A DNA stretch of 37,196 nucleotides from Betaproteobacteria bacterium (GTDB taxonomy: Bacteria > Pseudomonadota > Gammaproteobacteria > Burkholderiales > CAIKXV01). Positions 27,223 to 36,037 of the stretch are shown one piece after another. The stretch spans positions 1 through 37,196 of the forward strand of contig CANGXU010000016.1 in assembly GCA_947457885.1 (NCBI GenBank). The letters run 5' to 3'. The number at the start of each line of letters is the position of its first letter. Position 1 is the stretch's first letter. A program made the position numbers and the translations under genes. The notes beneath the pieces were generated by a model that worked only from the letters and a program-made list of their open reading frames with translations, was not told the DNA's origin and searched no databases.

Positions 27223-28171
27223 GGGCCGTCTCCGAAGGCGTTGCCGGCGCGGCCGGTGCCGCGCGGCGCGGGGCGAGCCGCGCCAGCACCCGGTTGCCCT
27301 TGCCCAGGTACTCGAGCGATTCGAAGCTCATCATGCGCGCCAGCGCGATGCCGCGCCCGTGCGCGTGGAACGCGCGCGCCGGGTCGAGTTCGAGATAGGG
27401 CGTCCAGTCGAAGCCGTCGCCCTGGTCGGTGATCAGGATCTCGACGGCGTCGCCATGTCGCTCGAACTCGAGGCTCACGGTGCGGTCGGCGAAGGCTGGC
27501 AGCGCGAGCCGGCGCGTGACTTCCGATTCCCACGTGCCGTTCTCGCGCAGGCGCGACTTGTCGTCATAGGTCAGCCCCAGGTTCCCGTGCTCGATGCTGT
27601 TCAGAAGGAGTTCGGACAGGCCCAGTACCGCCTGCTCGGGATCTGGAGCCGCGTTGGCGACCAGTACCGCCAGCCGCCCTGCTTCCTCGGGTGTGCGCAC
27701 CGTGAACGATGCCCGGTTCATCATCACGAGCAGCAGCCGGTGTTGCTCGAGTTCGGCCTGCAGCCGGCGCTGGGAAATCGACGCCTCGACTGCCGAACGT
27801 ACCAGAGAACGCAGCATCTGCATCTCGAACGGCTTGGTCAGGTAGTAGAACGCACCGGCTTCGATGCCTTCGACGACCTGGTCCCGGGCTGCTGCGGCGG
27901 TCTGCATGATCACCGGCAGCCAGCGCAGCGCCGGGGACGCCTTGATCCGCCGTAGCACTTCCATGCCGTCGATGCCCGGCATCATCCGGTCGAGCAGCAC
28001 CGCGTCGTACACGCTTTCAGGCATGGTCAGTGCGGCCAGAGCTTCCTGTCCGTCGGCCACGGCCGACAGGCTGTAGCCTTCGCCGTCCAGGAACTCCGCC
28101 AGGATTTCGCGGTTGAACGCGTCGTCATCGACGATCAGGACTCGGCTCGGTTGGTTGTTCAGATCGGACAT
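27215..28171 (-). CDS. Receiver fused to RsbW/SpoIIE-type HATPase domain
   Basis: A 318-residue protein. The receiver (residues 9-125) is complete: VLIVDDD, Asp61 in AVLLDRMMPG, Thr91 and Lys113. The C-terminal half is an ATPase of the HATPase_c_2 type used by anti-sigma kinases: N-box LGLSELLLNSIEHGN with Asn191 and His195, G1 box DQGDGFDW at 249-256, and a short G2-like HGRGIALARMM followed by YLGKGNRVLARL. There is no phosphatase domain and no histidine kinase dimerisation domain. Such domains bind or phosphorylate STAS anti-sigma antagonists, but no STAS or sigma gene is in the window. It begins the three-gene overlapping unit with the HD-GYP regulator and hybrid kinase. The ATG at 28171 is preferred over a GTG at 28228 because it leaves the receiver fold entire without an odd leader. 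Confidence 0.88.
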   Translation of the reverse strand: MSDLNNQPSRVLIVDDDAFNREILAEFLDGEGYSLSAVADGQEALAALTMPESVYDAVLLDRMMPGIDGMEVLRRIKASPALRWLPVIMQTAAAARDQVVEGIEAGAFYYLTKPFEMQMLRSLVRSAVEASISQRRLQAELEQHRLLLVMMNRASFTVRTPEEAGRLAVLVANAAPDPEQAVLGLSELLLNSIEHGNLGLTYDDKSRLRENGTWESEVTRRLALPAFADRTVSLEFERHGDAVEILITDQGDGFDWTPYLELDPARAFHAHGRGIALARMMSFESLEYLGKGNRVLARLAPRRAAPAAPATPSETALA

Positions 28172-28259
28172 GTCGGGGTTGTCAGGGAGGTGCGGCGCGC
28201 GGCGGATGGTCGGAATGCTAATACACACGTCGTTTACGGCAGGCCAGCCGTCATCTTAA

Positions 28260-28283
28260 GCCGGGCAGCTGCCCGCGCCCGGC
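28260..28283 (-). terminator. Possible attenuating hairpin between the CHASE kinase and receiver-ATPase genes
   Basis: Arms GCCGGGC and GCCCGGC enclose a perfect CGGGCAG/CTGCCCG palindrome, 17 bases past the CHASE kinase stop. The trailing sequence TTAAG is only weakly T-rich. It may reduce read-through into the next gene. Confidence 0.35.
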
Positions 28284-28300
28284 TACCCGCACGATCCGTT

Positions 28301-31300
28301 TCAGGCGGCCCGGCGGCCGGTGGCCGCGGCATCCGCGACGGCCCCCGGCAGTACCGGGACAGACGCCTGTGCGTCCGGCCCCCGAGGCAGCGTGAATATG
28401 AAGCGGGTACCTCCCCCGGGGTTGGCCTCGGCCCGTATATCGCCGCCATGCGCGTGGACAAGCTCGCGCGAGATGGCGAGCCCGAGACCGGTGCCGCCCG
28501 CGCCGGTACGGGTGGTGGAACTCTGCACGAACTTGTCGAAGATCGCCTCCCGTTCGTCTGCCGGGATGCCGATGCCATTGTCCGCGACGACCACTTCGGC
28601 GAGCGCCCGTCCGTCCGGTCCGGTGCACTGCCCGAGCGAGATCGTGACCACGCCCCCGGGGGAACTGAACTTGACCGCGTTACCCAGTACGTTCGTGAGT
28701 ACCTGGGCGATCCGGGCCGGATCGTACCAGGCCGTCAGTGAGCGCAGCCCGGCGCGTTCGATCGCCAGTTGCCGTGACTGGGCCAGGCCACCCACTTCCA
28801 GTATGACCGCATCGACGGTCGTGGTGAGTTCATGCGCTGCGGGGGCGATCGGCAGCCGGCCGGCTTCCAGGCGCGACAGGTCGAGCAGGTCGTTGAGCAG
28901 CGCCAGCAGCCGTACGCCGCTCTGCTCGATCCGGTCGAGGTACTGCTGCGTCTTCTCGGGCAGGCCCCTGGAGATGCGTTCCTGGCCCAGCCGCGCGTAC
29001 GAGAGGATCGCGTGCATCGGCGTGCGCAACTCGTGCGACATGTTGGACAGGAATGTCGACATCGCCTCCTGCGCATGCTCGGCTGCGATACGCGCAGCCT
29101 CGATCGATCGCTGCGCGCTCAGCTGCTCGGTGATGTCGCGGATTACCGTGATGCGGCCGACGAGGGCTCCCCGATCGTCGAGTTGCGGCGCGTGCGACGA
29201 TTCGATGTCGATGCGAACGCCGTCCGCACGGACATGCTGCAGCCGGTTCACGTCCGTGGCGCCGCTGCGCACGCGCCTGAGCAGGCCTTCGAGATGCTCC
29301 GGCGTGATGTCCGGATTGAGGAACTCGTGCGACAGGCGGCCGATCGCCTGTTCGGCGGGGTAGCCGTACAGCCGTTCGGCGCCGCGGTTCCAGGAGGTGA
29401 CCCGGTTGTCGAGGTCCTTGGTGATCACCGCGGCCGTGGTCTGTTGAACCACGGCCGCCAGCATCCGGTTCTTCGCCTCGCTGGAGCGCAGCGCGAGCTC
29501 GGCGCGCTTGCGTTCGCTCACGTCCAGCGAAAGGCGGATCCAGCGCACGACCCGTCCTTGTTCATCGCGGATCGGCTGGCGCTCGATGCTGGCCCAGTAG
29601 GGGTCGCCGTTCTCGCGATAGTTGATGAGCTCGATCCGGCAGCCTGCGCCCTGCTCGATCATTCGCGACATTTCGGCGACCAGCGCGGCGTCGGTCAGCG
29701 GACCGGTCAGCAGGTCCTCCGGCGAGCGCCCGAGTACCTCTTCCATCCGGTACCCCGTCTGCCGCTCGAAGCTCTCGTTCACCCACTCGATGTGGTTGTG
29801 CTCGTCGATGATCACGACCGAATTGGCCGTACGGCTCGCTACCACCGAGAGCTTCTCGAGCTGCGCCTCGCGTTCGCGTGCCTTGGTGACGTCGGCGCGG
29901 GTCACCACGACATCGCCCAGGGGCGTGCGCCGCAGCGAGATTCGATACCAGCCATCGCCGACGCGGCGTTCGATCTGTGCATCTCCCGCCCGGTGCTCGG
30001 CAAGCCTGCCCTCGATGTAGACCTCACGGGCCTGCGGACCTGCCGACTCGGGCACGTGTGCGTCGGCTATCACCTCCAGCACTTCACGCTTGGTCATGCC
30101 GATACGGATGCGGTTCCCGACGTCGCCGGCGAGCGTGCGGTTGCGCTCGTTGAAGATGATCAGGCGCTCGTCCTGGTCGTACAGTGCGAAGGCCTCGTCC
30201 AGCGAGTCGATCGCCTGTACCAGGCGGGTTTCGGCGCGTTGCTGTTCCGCCAGTGCATTCGCGGCAGCAGCCTCGGCTGCCTTGCGTGCGGTGATGTCGA
30301 TGCGCAGCGCGACGATGTCGCCGATCGGGGTGCGGCGGTGGGTGGTGCTGTACCAGCGCTCGCCGATCGGGTATTCGCTGCAACCGTCAGCCGCGCGAAA
30401 CTCCGCGAGCCGTGCTTCGATCCAGCACTCGCGCCGGGATTCGGCATCGGTGCCGATGGACGCGAAGGCCTCCTGCCAGAGCAGTTCGAGCAGTTCAGCC
30501 TTCAGCCGCCCCGGCACGACCTGGCCAGCGACCCTGCCGAACAGCTGCGGGTAGATGTGGTTGCAGACGACCAGCCGCTCGTCGCTGTCGAAAAGCGAGA
30601 ATGCGGCGTCCAGGGAATCGATCGACTCGCGCAGCCGTGCCTCTGCCCGCCGCTGTCCGGAGAACGCCGCATGGACTGCAGCTTCCGCAGCCTTGCGCTT
30701 GCCCTGGCACCAGCGTCCGCCGATGTGCTCCTCGATGGTGCCGGAGGCGCCGCGGCCCAGACGCAGGAAGGCGAGGAGCGCGCCGATGCCCAGCAGCACC
30801 CCGGCCAGCACGATCGCCGTCGTGGCCAGGTCGCGGTTGGCGGCCTCGAAGGCAGGCGTGGTGGCGTAGTCCACCTGCCATCTGCGGCCCATCGCCGACA
30901 GGGTCCGGCTCTCGGTGAACCGCGCCGCCTGCCAGTCGCGGGCGCCACTTGAATCGAAGACCTTCTGGATGCCGGCGTCGGCGGCGTCGAGGTCGACGAC
31001 CTGCACCGAGAGTTGTGCATCTTCTGCAGGCAGGGGCGCGCTGAACAGCTCGTCGGCGAACACGAGCAGGGAGATCCACTGGCGGGTGCGATCGCCGGCC
31101 GGGGAGGGCGCCGGCGGTGGCGGTCGCAGTCCGGACGCGCCGGCGTCGGCGATCGGCCCCACCGGTGCCATCATCGCGTAGGCCGCGCGCGGACCGTCCG
31201 GCGTCGGTTCGATGAAGCGCTCGCTCAACAGCGGCAGCTTCGGCCTGTCGGAAACCCGGGCTGAGGCCAGGCGCTGTACCTGGGCGCCCATGTTGCGCCC

Positions 31301-31798
31301 GATGGCGTCATCGGCCATCCGCGCCGGCCAGCGATTGCGCACCAGCAGGCGGTCCTTCGAGGGTACGGCTTCCCAGCCCGATTGCACGTCGTACTCCGGA
31401 TACTGGTGCTGCACGCGCGTCCGCCAGGCCGTGATCTCGGCATCTTCGACCCGGTCGAGCAGGGTGATCGCACCCAGCGCGCCGCGCGACTCGTTGGCGC
31501 TCAGCGCGGCTGCCAGCCGGTCGAAGCGTGCGCGCGAGTCCGGTGCGGTGCTGACCGCCATGCCGGCCGCCATGCTCAGGGTCGCGACCTGCAGCCCGCG
31601 CAACTGTCGCTCGACGTCCGCCTGGTAGCGGTCAACCGCCTGGCGAAACTCGAAGCGTGCGCGGCGATCGTTCTGCTGCGATGACGCGAAGGTGGCCAGC
31701 AGCACGAACAGCAGGATGCCCGACAGGATGACCCAAAGGCCGGCGGGGTGCCGCGTCGCTGATGGCCGGGGCAGGGGGAGCGGAGAAGCACTTTCCAT
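28301..31798 (-). CDS. CHASE-domain sensor histidine kinase with four PAS domains
   Basis: A 1165-residue membrane kinase. Helices at about 21-38 and 324-345 flank a periplasmic CHASE-like domain; the ITLLDRVEDAEITAWRTRVQ and NRWPARMADDAIGRNMGAQ stretches fit that family. Two closely similar PAS_7-type domains (about 393-505 and 527-637, both starting IDSLD-AF) are followed by PAS domains at about 649-765 and 777-893. The kinase has His922 in SNMSHELRTPMHAIL, N-box VLGNAVKFSS, DNGIGIP and GGTGLGLAIS. It ends with a short Ala/Pro tail and has no receiver, so it must pass phosphate to a separate protein; the two receivers encoded next are candidates. Start ATG at 31798; frame open to 31846. Upstream gap 31799-31983 shows no gene. 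Confidence 0.92.
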   Translation of the reverse strand: MESASPLPLPRPSATRHPAGLWVILSGILLFVLLATFASSQQNDRRARFEFRQAVDRYQADVERQLRGLQVATLSMAAGMAVSTAPDSRARFDRLAAALSANESRGALGAITLLDRVEDAEITAWRTRVQHQYPEYDVQSGWEAVPSKDRLLVRNRWPARMADDAIGRNMGAQVQRLASARVSDRPKLPLLSERFIEPTPDGPRAAYAMMAPVGPIADAGASGLRPPPPAPSPAGDRTRQWISLLVFADELFSAPLPAEDAQLSVQVVDLDAADAGIQKVFDSSGARDWQAARFTESRTLSAMGRRWQVDYATTPAFEAANRDLATTAIVLAGVLLGIGALLAFLRLGRGASGTIEEHIGGRWCQGKRKAAEAAVHAAFSGQRRAEARLRESIDSLDAAFSLFDSDERLVVCNHIYPQLFGRVAGQVVPGRLKAELLELLWQEAFASIGTDAESRRECWIEARLAEFRAADGCSEYPIGERWYSTTHRRTPIGDIVALRIDITARKAAEAAAANALAEQQRAETRLVQAIDSLDEAFALYDQDERLIIFNERNRTLAGDVGNRIRIGMTKREVLEVIADAHVPESAGPQAREVYIEGRLAEHRAGDAQIERRVGDGWYRISLRRTPLGDVVVTRADVTKAREREAQLEKLSVVASRTANSVVIIDEHNHIEWVNESFERQTGYRMEEVLGRSPEDLLTGPLTDAALVAEMSRMIEQGAGCRIELINYRENGDPYWASIERQPIRDEQGRVVRWIRLSLDVSERKRAELALRSSEAKNRMLAAVVQQTTAAVITKDLDNRVTSWNRGAERLYGYPAEQAIGRLSHEFLNPDITPEHLEGLLRRVRSGATDVNRLQHVRADGVRIDIESSHAPQLDDRGALVGRITVIRDITEQLSAQRSIEAARIAAEHAQEAMSTFLSNMSHELRTPMHAILSYARLGQERISRGLPEKTQQYLDRIEQSGVRLLALLNDLLDLSRLEAGRLPIAPAAHELTTTVDAVILEVGGLAQSRQLAIERAGLRSLTAWYDPARIAQVLTNVLGNAVKFSSPGGVVTISLGQCTGPDGRALAEVVVADNGIGIPADEREAIFDKFVQSSTTRTGAGGTGLGLAISRELVHAHGGDIRAEANPGGGTRFIFTLPRGPDAQASVPVLPGAVADAAATGRRAA

Positions 31799-31983
31799 CG
31801 AGGCGCCGGGTGTCCGGGAAGTTCGTCCGCGCCCGGCGGCGTGCACGAGCGCACCCCCCTCCGCCGGGCGGACGAGGACTTTCCTTTAGCGGCAGGCTGC
31901 AGCCCGGGTTTAGCGCGGGTTCGATCGCGCAGGGCGCAGGCGGATCTGCCGGTCTCGACGCGGGGGCTGGTTTACTCTGGCGA

Positions 31984-33621
31984 TCATGTCCGCAAGCGGT
32001 CAATCAAGGCCCGAGTGGAGTCATCGAGGCCGGCGGCCGGCACGGCTGAAGGCAGCAGGCAGGCGCCGATCCGCAGTGCGAGTTTCTTTCCAAGTTCGAC
32101 GCCCCACTGGTCGAACGGGTTGATGTTCCAGAGTGCGGATTGCACGAGCACCTTGTGCTCGTAGAGCGCCACCAGGGCACCCACGGCATGCGGGTCCAGC
32201 TGTTCGAGCACCAGCGTCGTGGTGGGCTGGTTCCCGCCAAAGGTCTGGTTTGCAGCCAGCAACTCGAGGCGTTCGCCGGCTACACCGCGCATGGCCAGTT
32301 CGGCACGCGCCTCGTCGCCGGTCTTGCCGAACGCGAGCGCCTCGGTCTGTGCCAGGCAGTTTGCCACCAGCAGACGGTGGTGCTGCGGGTGAGAGTGGTG
32401 CGGCTGGCGGGCGATGATGAAATCGGAGGGGATGAGCTGCGTGCCCTGGTGCAGCAACTGGTAGAACGCATGCTGGCCGTTGGTCCCGGGTGAGCCCCAC
32501 ACTACCGGGCAGGTCGCATGATCGACCGGCCGTCCCTGTCGGTCGACCGACTTGCCGTTGCTTTCCATCTCGAGCTGCTGCAGGTGGGCGGGGAGCCTGT
32601 GCAGCCGCTGGTCGTAAGGCAGCACCGCATGCGACGCAGCCCCGAAGAAGTTCGTGTACCAGGCGCCGAGCAGGCCCATGCGCACCGGCAGGTTGCGCTC
32701 GAGCGGCGCCTGCAGGAAGTGTTCATCCATCGCTCGCGCGCCGGCGAGCAGTTCATCGAAGGCACAGGGCCCGATCGCCAGCATCACGGCCAGGCCCACT
32801 GCGGACCAGAGAGAGAAGCGGCCGCCCACCCAGTCCCAGAAACCGAACACGTTGTCCGGATCGATGCCGAATTGCCGGGTCCCCTCGAGGTTGGTGCTGA
32901 CCGCCACGAAATGCACACCGGTGGCCCGAGGGTCGCCCATTGCCGCGAGCAGCCACTGGCGGGCGGTATCGGCATTGGTGATGGTCTCGATCGTGGTGAA
33001 GGTCTTCGAGCAGACGATGAACAGCGTGGCCTCGGGGTCGAGGCTGGCCAGCCTGGTCGCGAGGTCTGCAGCATCCAGGTTGGAAACGTAGTGCACGCGC
33101 AGGCAATCGTCGGTGTAGGGCTGCAGCGCCTCGGTGACCATCGCCGGTCCCAGGTCCGAGCCGCCGATGCCGATGTTGACGACGTCGGTGAAGCGTCGTC
33201 CGGTGTGGCCCCGGCGGTCGCCGCTGCGCACCGCCTCGCAGAACACTCGCATGCGGCCGAGGACCTCGGCCACTGCCGGCATCACGTCCACGCCGTCGAC
33301 CGGCAGCGGCATCGAAACGGGCCTGCGCAGTGCGGTATGCAGGGCCGCACGCCCTTCGCCAGTGTTCACCGCTTCGCCCGAGAACATGCGGTCGCGCCAG
33401 CCCTCGACATCCTGCTGCACGGCCAGCCGGTGCAACAGATCCAGCGCGCGGTCGTCGACCCGATGCTTGGAGAAATCGACGAACAGACCGGCACCTTCGA
33501 GAGAATGACGTGCCGCGCGATCGGGTTCCGCCGCGAACCACTCGCGCAGGTGCCGTGATGCGATCGTGCGCTGGTGAGCCTCGAGCGCCCTCCACGCGGG
33601 GGAATCGGTCAGTGCACTCAT
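31984..33621 (-). CDS. pgi: Glucose-6-phosphate isomerase Pgi
   Basis: Pgi interconverts glucose-6-phosphate and fructose-6-phosphate. The 545-residue protein, near E. coli length (549), shows [14 protein letters not shown] (sugar phosphate loop), [21 protein letters not shown], the signature [49 protein letters not shown] with the catalytic Glu-His region, and the C-terminal [29 protein letters not shown]. The ATG at 33621 is chosen for length; a GTG at 33666 overlaps the upstream ETF-QO stop as GTGA and would add 15 residues. It lies upstream of the signalling cluster and may supply the glycogen genes beyond it with hexose phosphate. Confidence 0.96.
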   Translation of the reverse strand: MSALTDSPAWRALEAHQRTIASRHLREWFAAEPDRAARHSLEGAGLFVDFSKHRVDDRALDLLHRLAVQQDVEGWRDRMFSGEAVNTGEGRAALHTALRRPVSMPLPVDGVDVMPAVAEVLGRMRVFCEAVRSGDRRGHTGRRFTDVVNIGIGGSDLGPAMVTEALQPYTDDCLRVHYVSNLDAADLATRLASLDPEATLFIVCSKTFTTIETITNADTARQWLLAAMGDPRATGVHFVAVSTNLEGTRQFGIDPDNVFGFWDWVGGRFSLWSAVGLAVMLAIGPCAFDELLAGARAMDEHFLQAPLERNLPVRMGLLGAWYTNFFGAASHAVLPYDQRLHRLPAHLQQLEMESNGKSVDRQGRPVDHATCPVVWGSPGTNGQHAFYQLLHQGTQLIPSDFIIARQPHHSHPQHHRLLVANCLAQTEALAFGKTGDEARAELAMRGVAGERLELLAANQTFGGNQPTTTLVLEQLDPHAVGALVALYEHKVLVQSALWNINPFDQWGVELGKKLALRIGACLLPSAVPAAGLDDSTRALIDRLRT

Positions 33622-33662
33622 CTCCGGGCCTGCCTCGCTCGTTCGCGGTGAAGCCGGGCGCT

Positions 33663-35384
33663 TCACATGTTCGGGTAGTTCGGGCCGCCTCCGCCTTCGG
33701 GGGCGACCCAGACGATGTTCTGCGTCGGGTCCTTGATGTCGCAGGTCTTGCAGTGCACGCAGTTCTGCGCGTTGATCTGCAGGCGCGGCGTCGCCTGGCC
33801 ATCGACCGTGTCGTTCACGATCTCGTAGACGCCTGCCGGGCAGTACCGCTGCTCCGGCGCATCATGGCGCTCGAGGTTGATCCGCACCGGTACCGTCGGA
33901 TCCTTCAGCGTCAGGTGCACCGGCTGGTCTTCGGAGTGGTTGGTATTCGACAGGAACACCGACGACAGCCGGTCGAACGAGATCACCCCGTCGGGCTTCG
34001 GATAGGCGATCGGCTTCGCCTCGCGCTTGTCGAGCAGCGTCTCGTGGTCGGCACAGGCGTGGTGCATCGTCCATGGCGCCTTGCCGCGCAGCAGGACCTG
34101 GTCGATACCCACCAGCAACGCGCCGGTGAACAGTCCCTTCGACAGCGAAGGCTTGAAGTTGCGCGCACGATGCAGTTCATCGTGCAGCCAGCTGGCCTCG
34201 AACGCGGCCGGGTAAGCGGACAACTCGTCTGCGCTGCGCCCATCACCCAGCGCGGCGAACGCAGCCTCGGCGGCCAGCATGCCGGACTTGATCGCCGCAT
34301 GGCTGCCCTTGATGCGCGACGCGTTCAGGAAGCCGGCATCGCAGCCGATCAGCGCTCCGCCCGGGAACACCAGCTTCGGCAAGGACTGCAGTCCGCCTGC
34401 TGCGATCGCGCGCGCGCCGTAGGCGATGCGCTTGCCGCCTTCCAGGAAGCCGCGGATCGAAGGGTGCTGCTTGTAGCGCTGGAATTCGTCGAACGGGCTC
34501 AGGTAGGGATTGCGGTAGCCGAGCCCGACCACGAAACCGATCGCGACCTGGTTGTCGTCGAGGTGGTACAGGAACGAGCCACCGTAGGTATCCCGGTCGA
34601 GCGGCCATCCGGCGGTGTGCACGACCAGCCCGGGCTGGTGCTTCGCCGGATCGACCTGCCACAACTCTTTCAGGCCGATGCCATAGGTCTGTGGATCGCG
34701 ACCGACACGCAGGTCGAAGCGGGCCTCGAGCTGGCGGCCGAGCTGGCCACGGCAGCCTTCGGCAAACAGCGTGTATGCCGCATGCAGTTCCATGCCGGGC
34801 TGGAACGCGGCCGTTCGCGCGCCCGAGCGGTCGACGCCCATGTCGCCAGTCGCGACGCCGCGCACCGCGCCGGTTTCGTCGAACAGCACCTCGGTCGCCG
34901 CGAAGCCGGGGAATATGTCCACGCCCAGCGCCTCGGCCTGGGTCGCCAGCCAGCGGCAGACGTTGGCCAGGCTGATAACGTAGTTGCCGTGGTTGCGGAA
35001 GCAGTCGGGCAGCAGCGGGTTCGGCACCTGGTACTGGCCGGTCTGCGTGAGGAACAGGAAGCGGTCCTCGCTGACTTCGACCTGCAGCGGTGCGCCCATG
35101 GCCTTCCAGTCGGGCAGCAGTTCGTCGATCGCGCGCGGGTCCATCACGGCGCCCGACAGGATGTGTGCGCCGACCTCCGATCCTTTCTCGATCACGCAGA
35201 CGCTGACTTCGCGTCCGGCTTCCGCGGCCAGCTGCCTGACACGGATTGCGGCGGACAGGCCCGCCGGGCCGGCACCGACGACCACGATGTCGTAGGGCAT
35301 CGACTCCCGGTCGGTACGCGCAGCAGCCGCGGCGCCGGAGGCGGGGTGGGGACCGTCGTGTGATGCGCTCAATGCAGACTCCAT
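33663..35384 (-). CDS. Electron transfer flavoprotein-ubiquinone oxidoreductase
   Basis: ETF-QO moves electrons from reduced ETF, loaded by acyl-CoA and amino acid dehydrogenases, to ubiquinone at the inner membrane. The 573-residue product has FAD motif [17 protein letters not shown], then [41 protein letters not shown] quinone-site sequence, and the C-terminal 4Fe-4S cluster ligands CPAGVYE and [12 protein letters not shown], ending [12 protein letters not shown] as in the family. The first 28 residues before MPYDI are not conserved; a start at 35300 gives 545 residues, nearer to some homologues. A TAGAAT -10-like box lies on this strand at 35460-35455, without a clear -35. No etfAB is in the window. 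Confidence 0.95.
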   Translation of the reverse strand: MESALSASHDGPHPASGAAAAARTDRESMPYDIVVVGAGPAGLSAAIRVRQLAAEAGREVSVCVIEKGSEVGAHILSGAVMDPRAIDELLPDWKAMGAPLQVEVSEDRFLFLTQTGQYQVPNPLLPDCFRNHGNYVISLANVCRWLATQAEALGVDIFPGFAATEVLFDETGAVRGVATGDMGVDRSGARTAAFQPGMELHAAYTLFAEGCRGQLGRQLEARFDLRVGRDPQTYGIGLKELWQVDPAKHQPGLVVHTAGWPLDRDTYGGSFLYHLDDNQVAIGFVVGLGYRNPYLSPFDEFQRYKQHPSIRGFLEGGKRIAYGARAIAAGGLQSLPKLVFPGGALIGCDAGFLNASRIKGSHAAIKSGMLAAEAAFAALGDGRSADELSAYPAAFEASWLHDELHRARNFKPSLSKGLFTGALLVGIDQVLLRGKAPWTMHHACADHETLLDKREAKPIAYPKPDGVISFDRLSSVFLSNTNHSEDQPVHLTLKDPTVPVRINLERHDAPEQRYCPAGVYEIVNDTVDGQATPRLQINAQNCVHCKTCDIKDPTQNIVWVAPEGGGGPNYPNM

Positions 35385-35544
35385 CGTGTCGGATCGATCA
35401 ACACTCGCGTCCGACGCCAGCGCGCAGCGCCGGGACAACGTCGGGTAACCTCGCATTCTATCGGAATCGTTTCGGGCGCTCGCCCTCGGGCGCGTTCGAC
35501 ACCCCCGCCATGCTTCTCCCTGACCCACTTTCCAAGACAGTCCC

Positions 35545-36006
35545 ATGCCCGCCGACACTCCACACCTGCCCTCGAAACCCGCCTCCTTCACCGACGACCA
35601 TGAACTGATGCTGACCGTCACGCTGCCGGTGCGCTGGGGCGACATGGACGCCCAGGGTCATGTGAACAACGTGCAGTACTTTCGATTCACCGAGCAGGCC
35701 CGGATCGAATGGTTCGATCGTTTCGCGCCCGACCGGCACGGCGAGGGGAAGGGGCCGGTCGTCGCGCAGACCTCCTGCAGGTACATCCGCTCGGTCGTTT
35801 ATCCGGCCACCCTCGAGATTCTTGTCCACTGCGCCGTTCCCGGACGCAGCAGCTTCCGCCACCGTTACGTTTTGCGCGACGCGAAGGACGCCTCGCTGGT
35901 CTACGCGGAGGGTGAGGCCGTGATGGTCTGGATCGACCACGAGACCCAGAAGTCCACGCCGATCCCCGAGCGCATCCGCGACAACCTGCCGAAGGCCCTG
36001 ACCTGA
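35545..36006 (+). CDS. Hotdog-fold acyl-CoA thioesterase (4HBT/YbgC-like)
   Basis: A 153-residue single-domain hotdog thioesterase. The active-site helix region is VRWGDMDAQGHVNNVQYFRFTEQARIEWF, with the conserved Asp in DMDAQGHVNN that is typical of 4-hydroxybenzoyl-CoA thioesterase/YbgC proteins. Beta strands at VVAQTSCRYIRSV and SFRHRYVLRD follow. It should hydrolyse an acyl-CoA in the cytoplasm; the chain is unknown. It is divergent from ETF-QO across about 160 bases, and the pairing fits fatty or branched-chain acid degradation. A strong hairpin terminator follows. No clear ribosome binding site precedes the ATG. Confidence 0.9.
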   Translation: MPADTPHLPSKPASFTDDHELMLTVTLPVRWGDMDAQGHVNNVQYFRFTEQARIEWFDRFAPDRHGEGKGPVVAQTSCRYIRSVVYPATLEILVHCAVPGRSSFRHRYVLRDAKDASLVYAEGEAVMVWIDHETQKSTPIPERIRDNLPKALT

Positions 36007-36009
36007 AGC

Positions 36010-36034
36010 GCCCGGCGCATCGGGGGCGCCGGGC
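36010..36034. terminator. Bidirectional terminator between thioesterase and SDR genes
   Basis: Perfect 9-bp GC arms GCCCGGCGC and GCGCCGGGC with a 7-base loop fill the 31-base gap between convergent stop codons (36006 and 36038). No long T-run on either side. Confidence 0.6.
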
Positions 36035-36037
36035 CCC

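Noticed and set aside
28832..30952. 706-codon plus-strand ORF opposite the CHASE kinase
   Set aside because: Antisense shadow with no domain; the kinase frame on the other strand is unambiguous.
31799..31983. Intergenic GC-rich inverted repeats before the CHASE kinase
   Set aside because: Only 5-6 bp stems, no T-run and no convincing -10/-35; not enough to call a terminator or promoter.
33330..35363. 677-codon plus-strand ORF opposite pgi and ETF-QO
   Set aside because: Shadow of two recognised genes in high-GC sequence.
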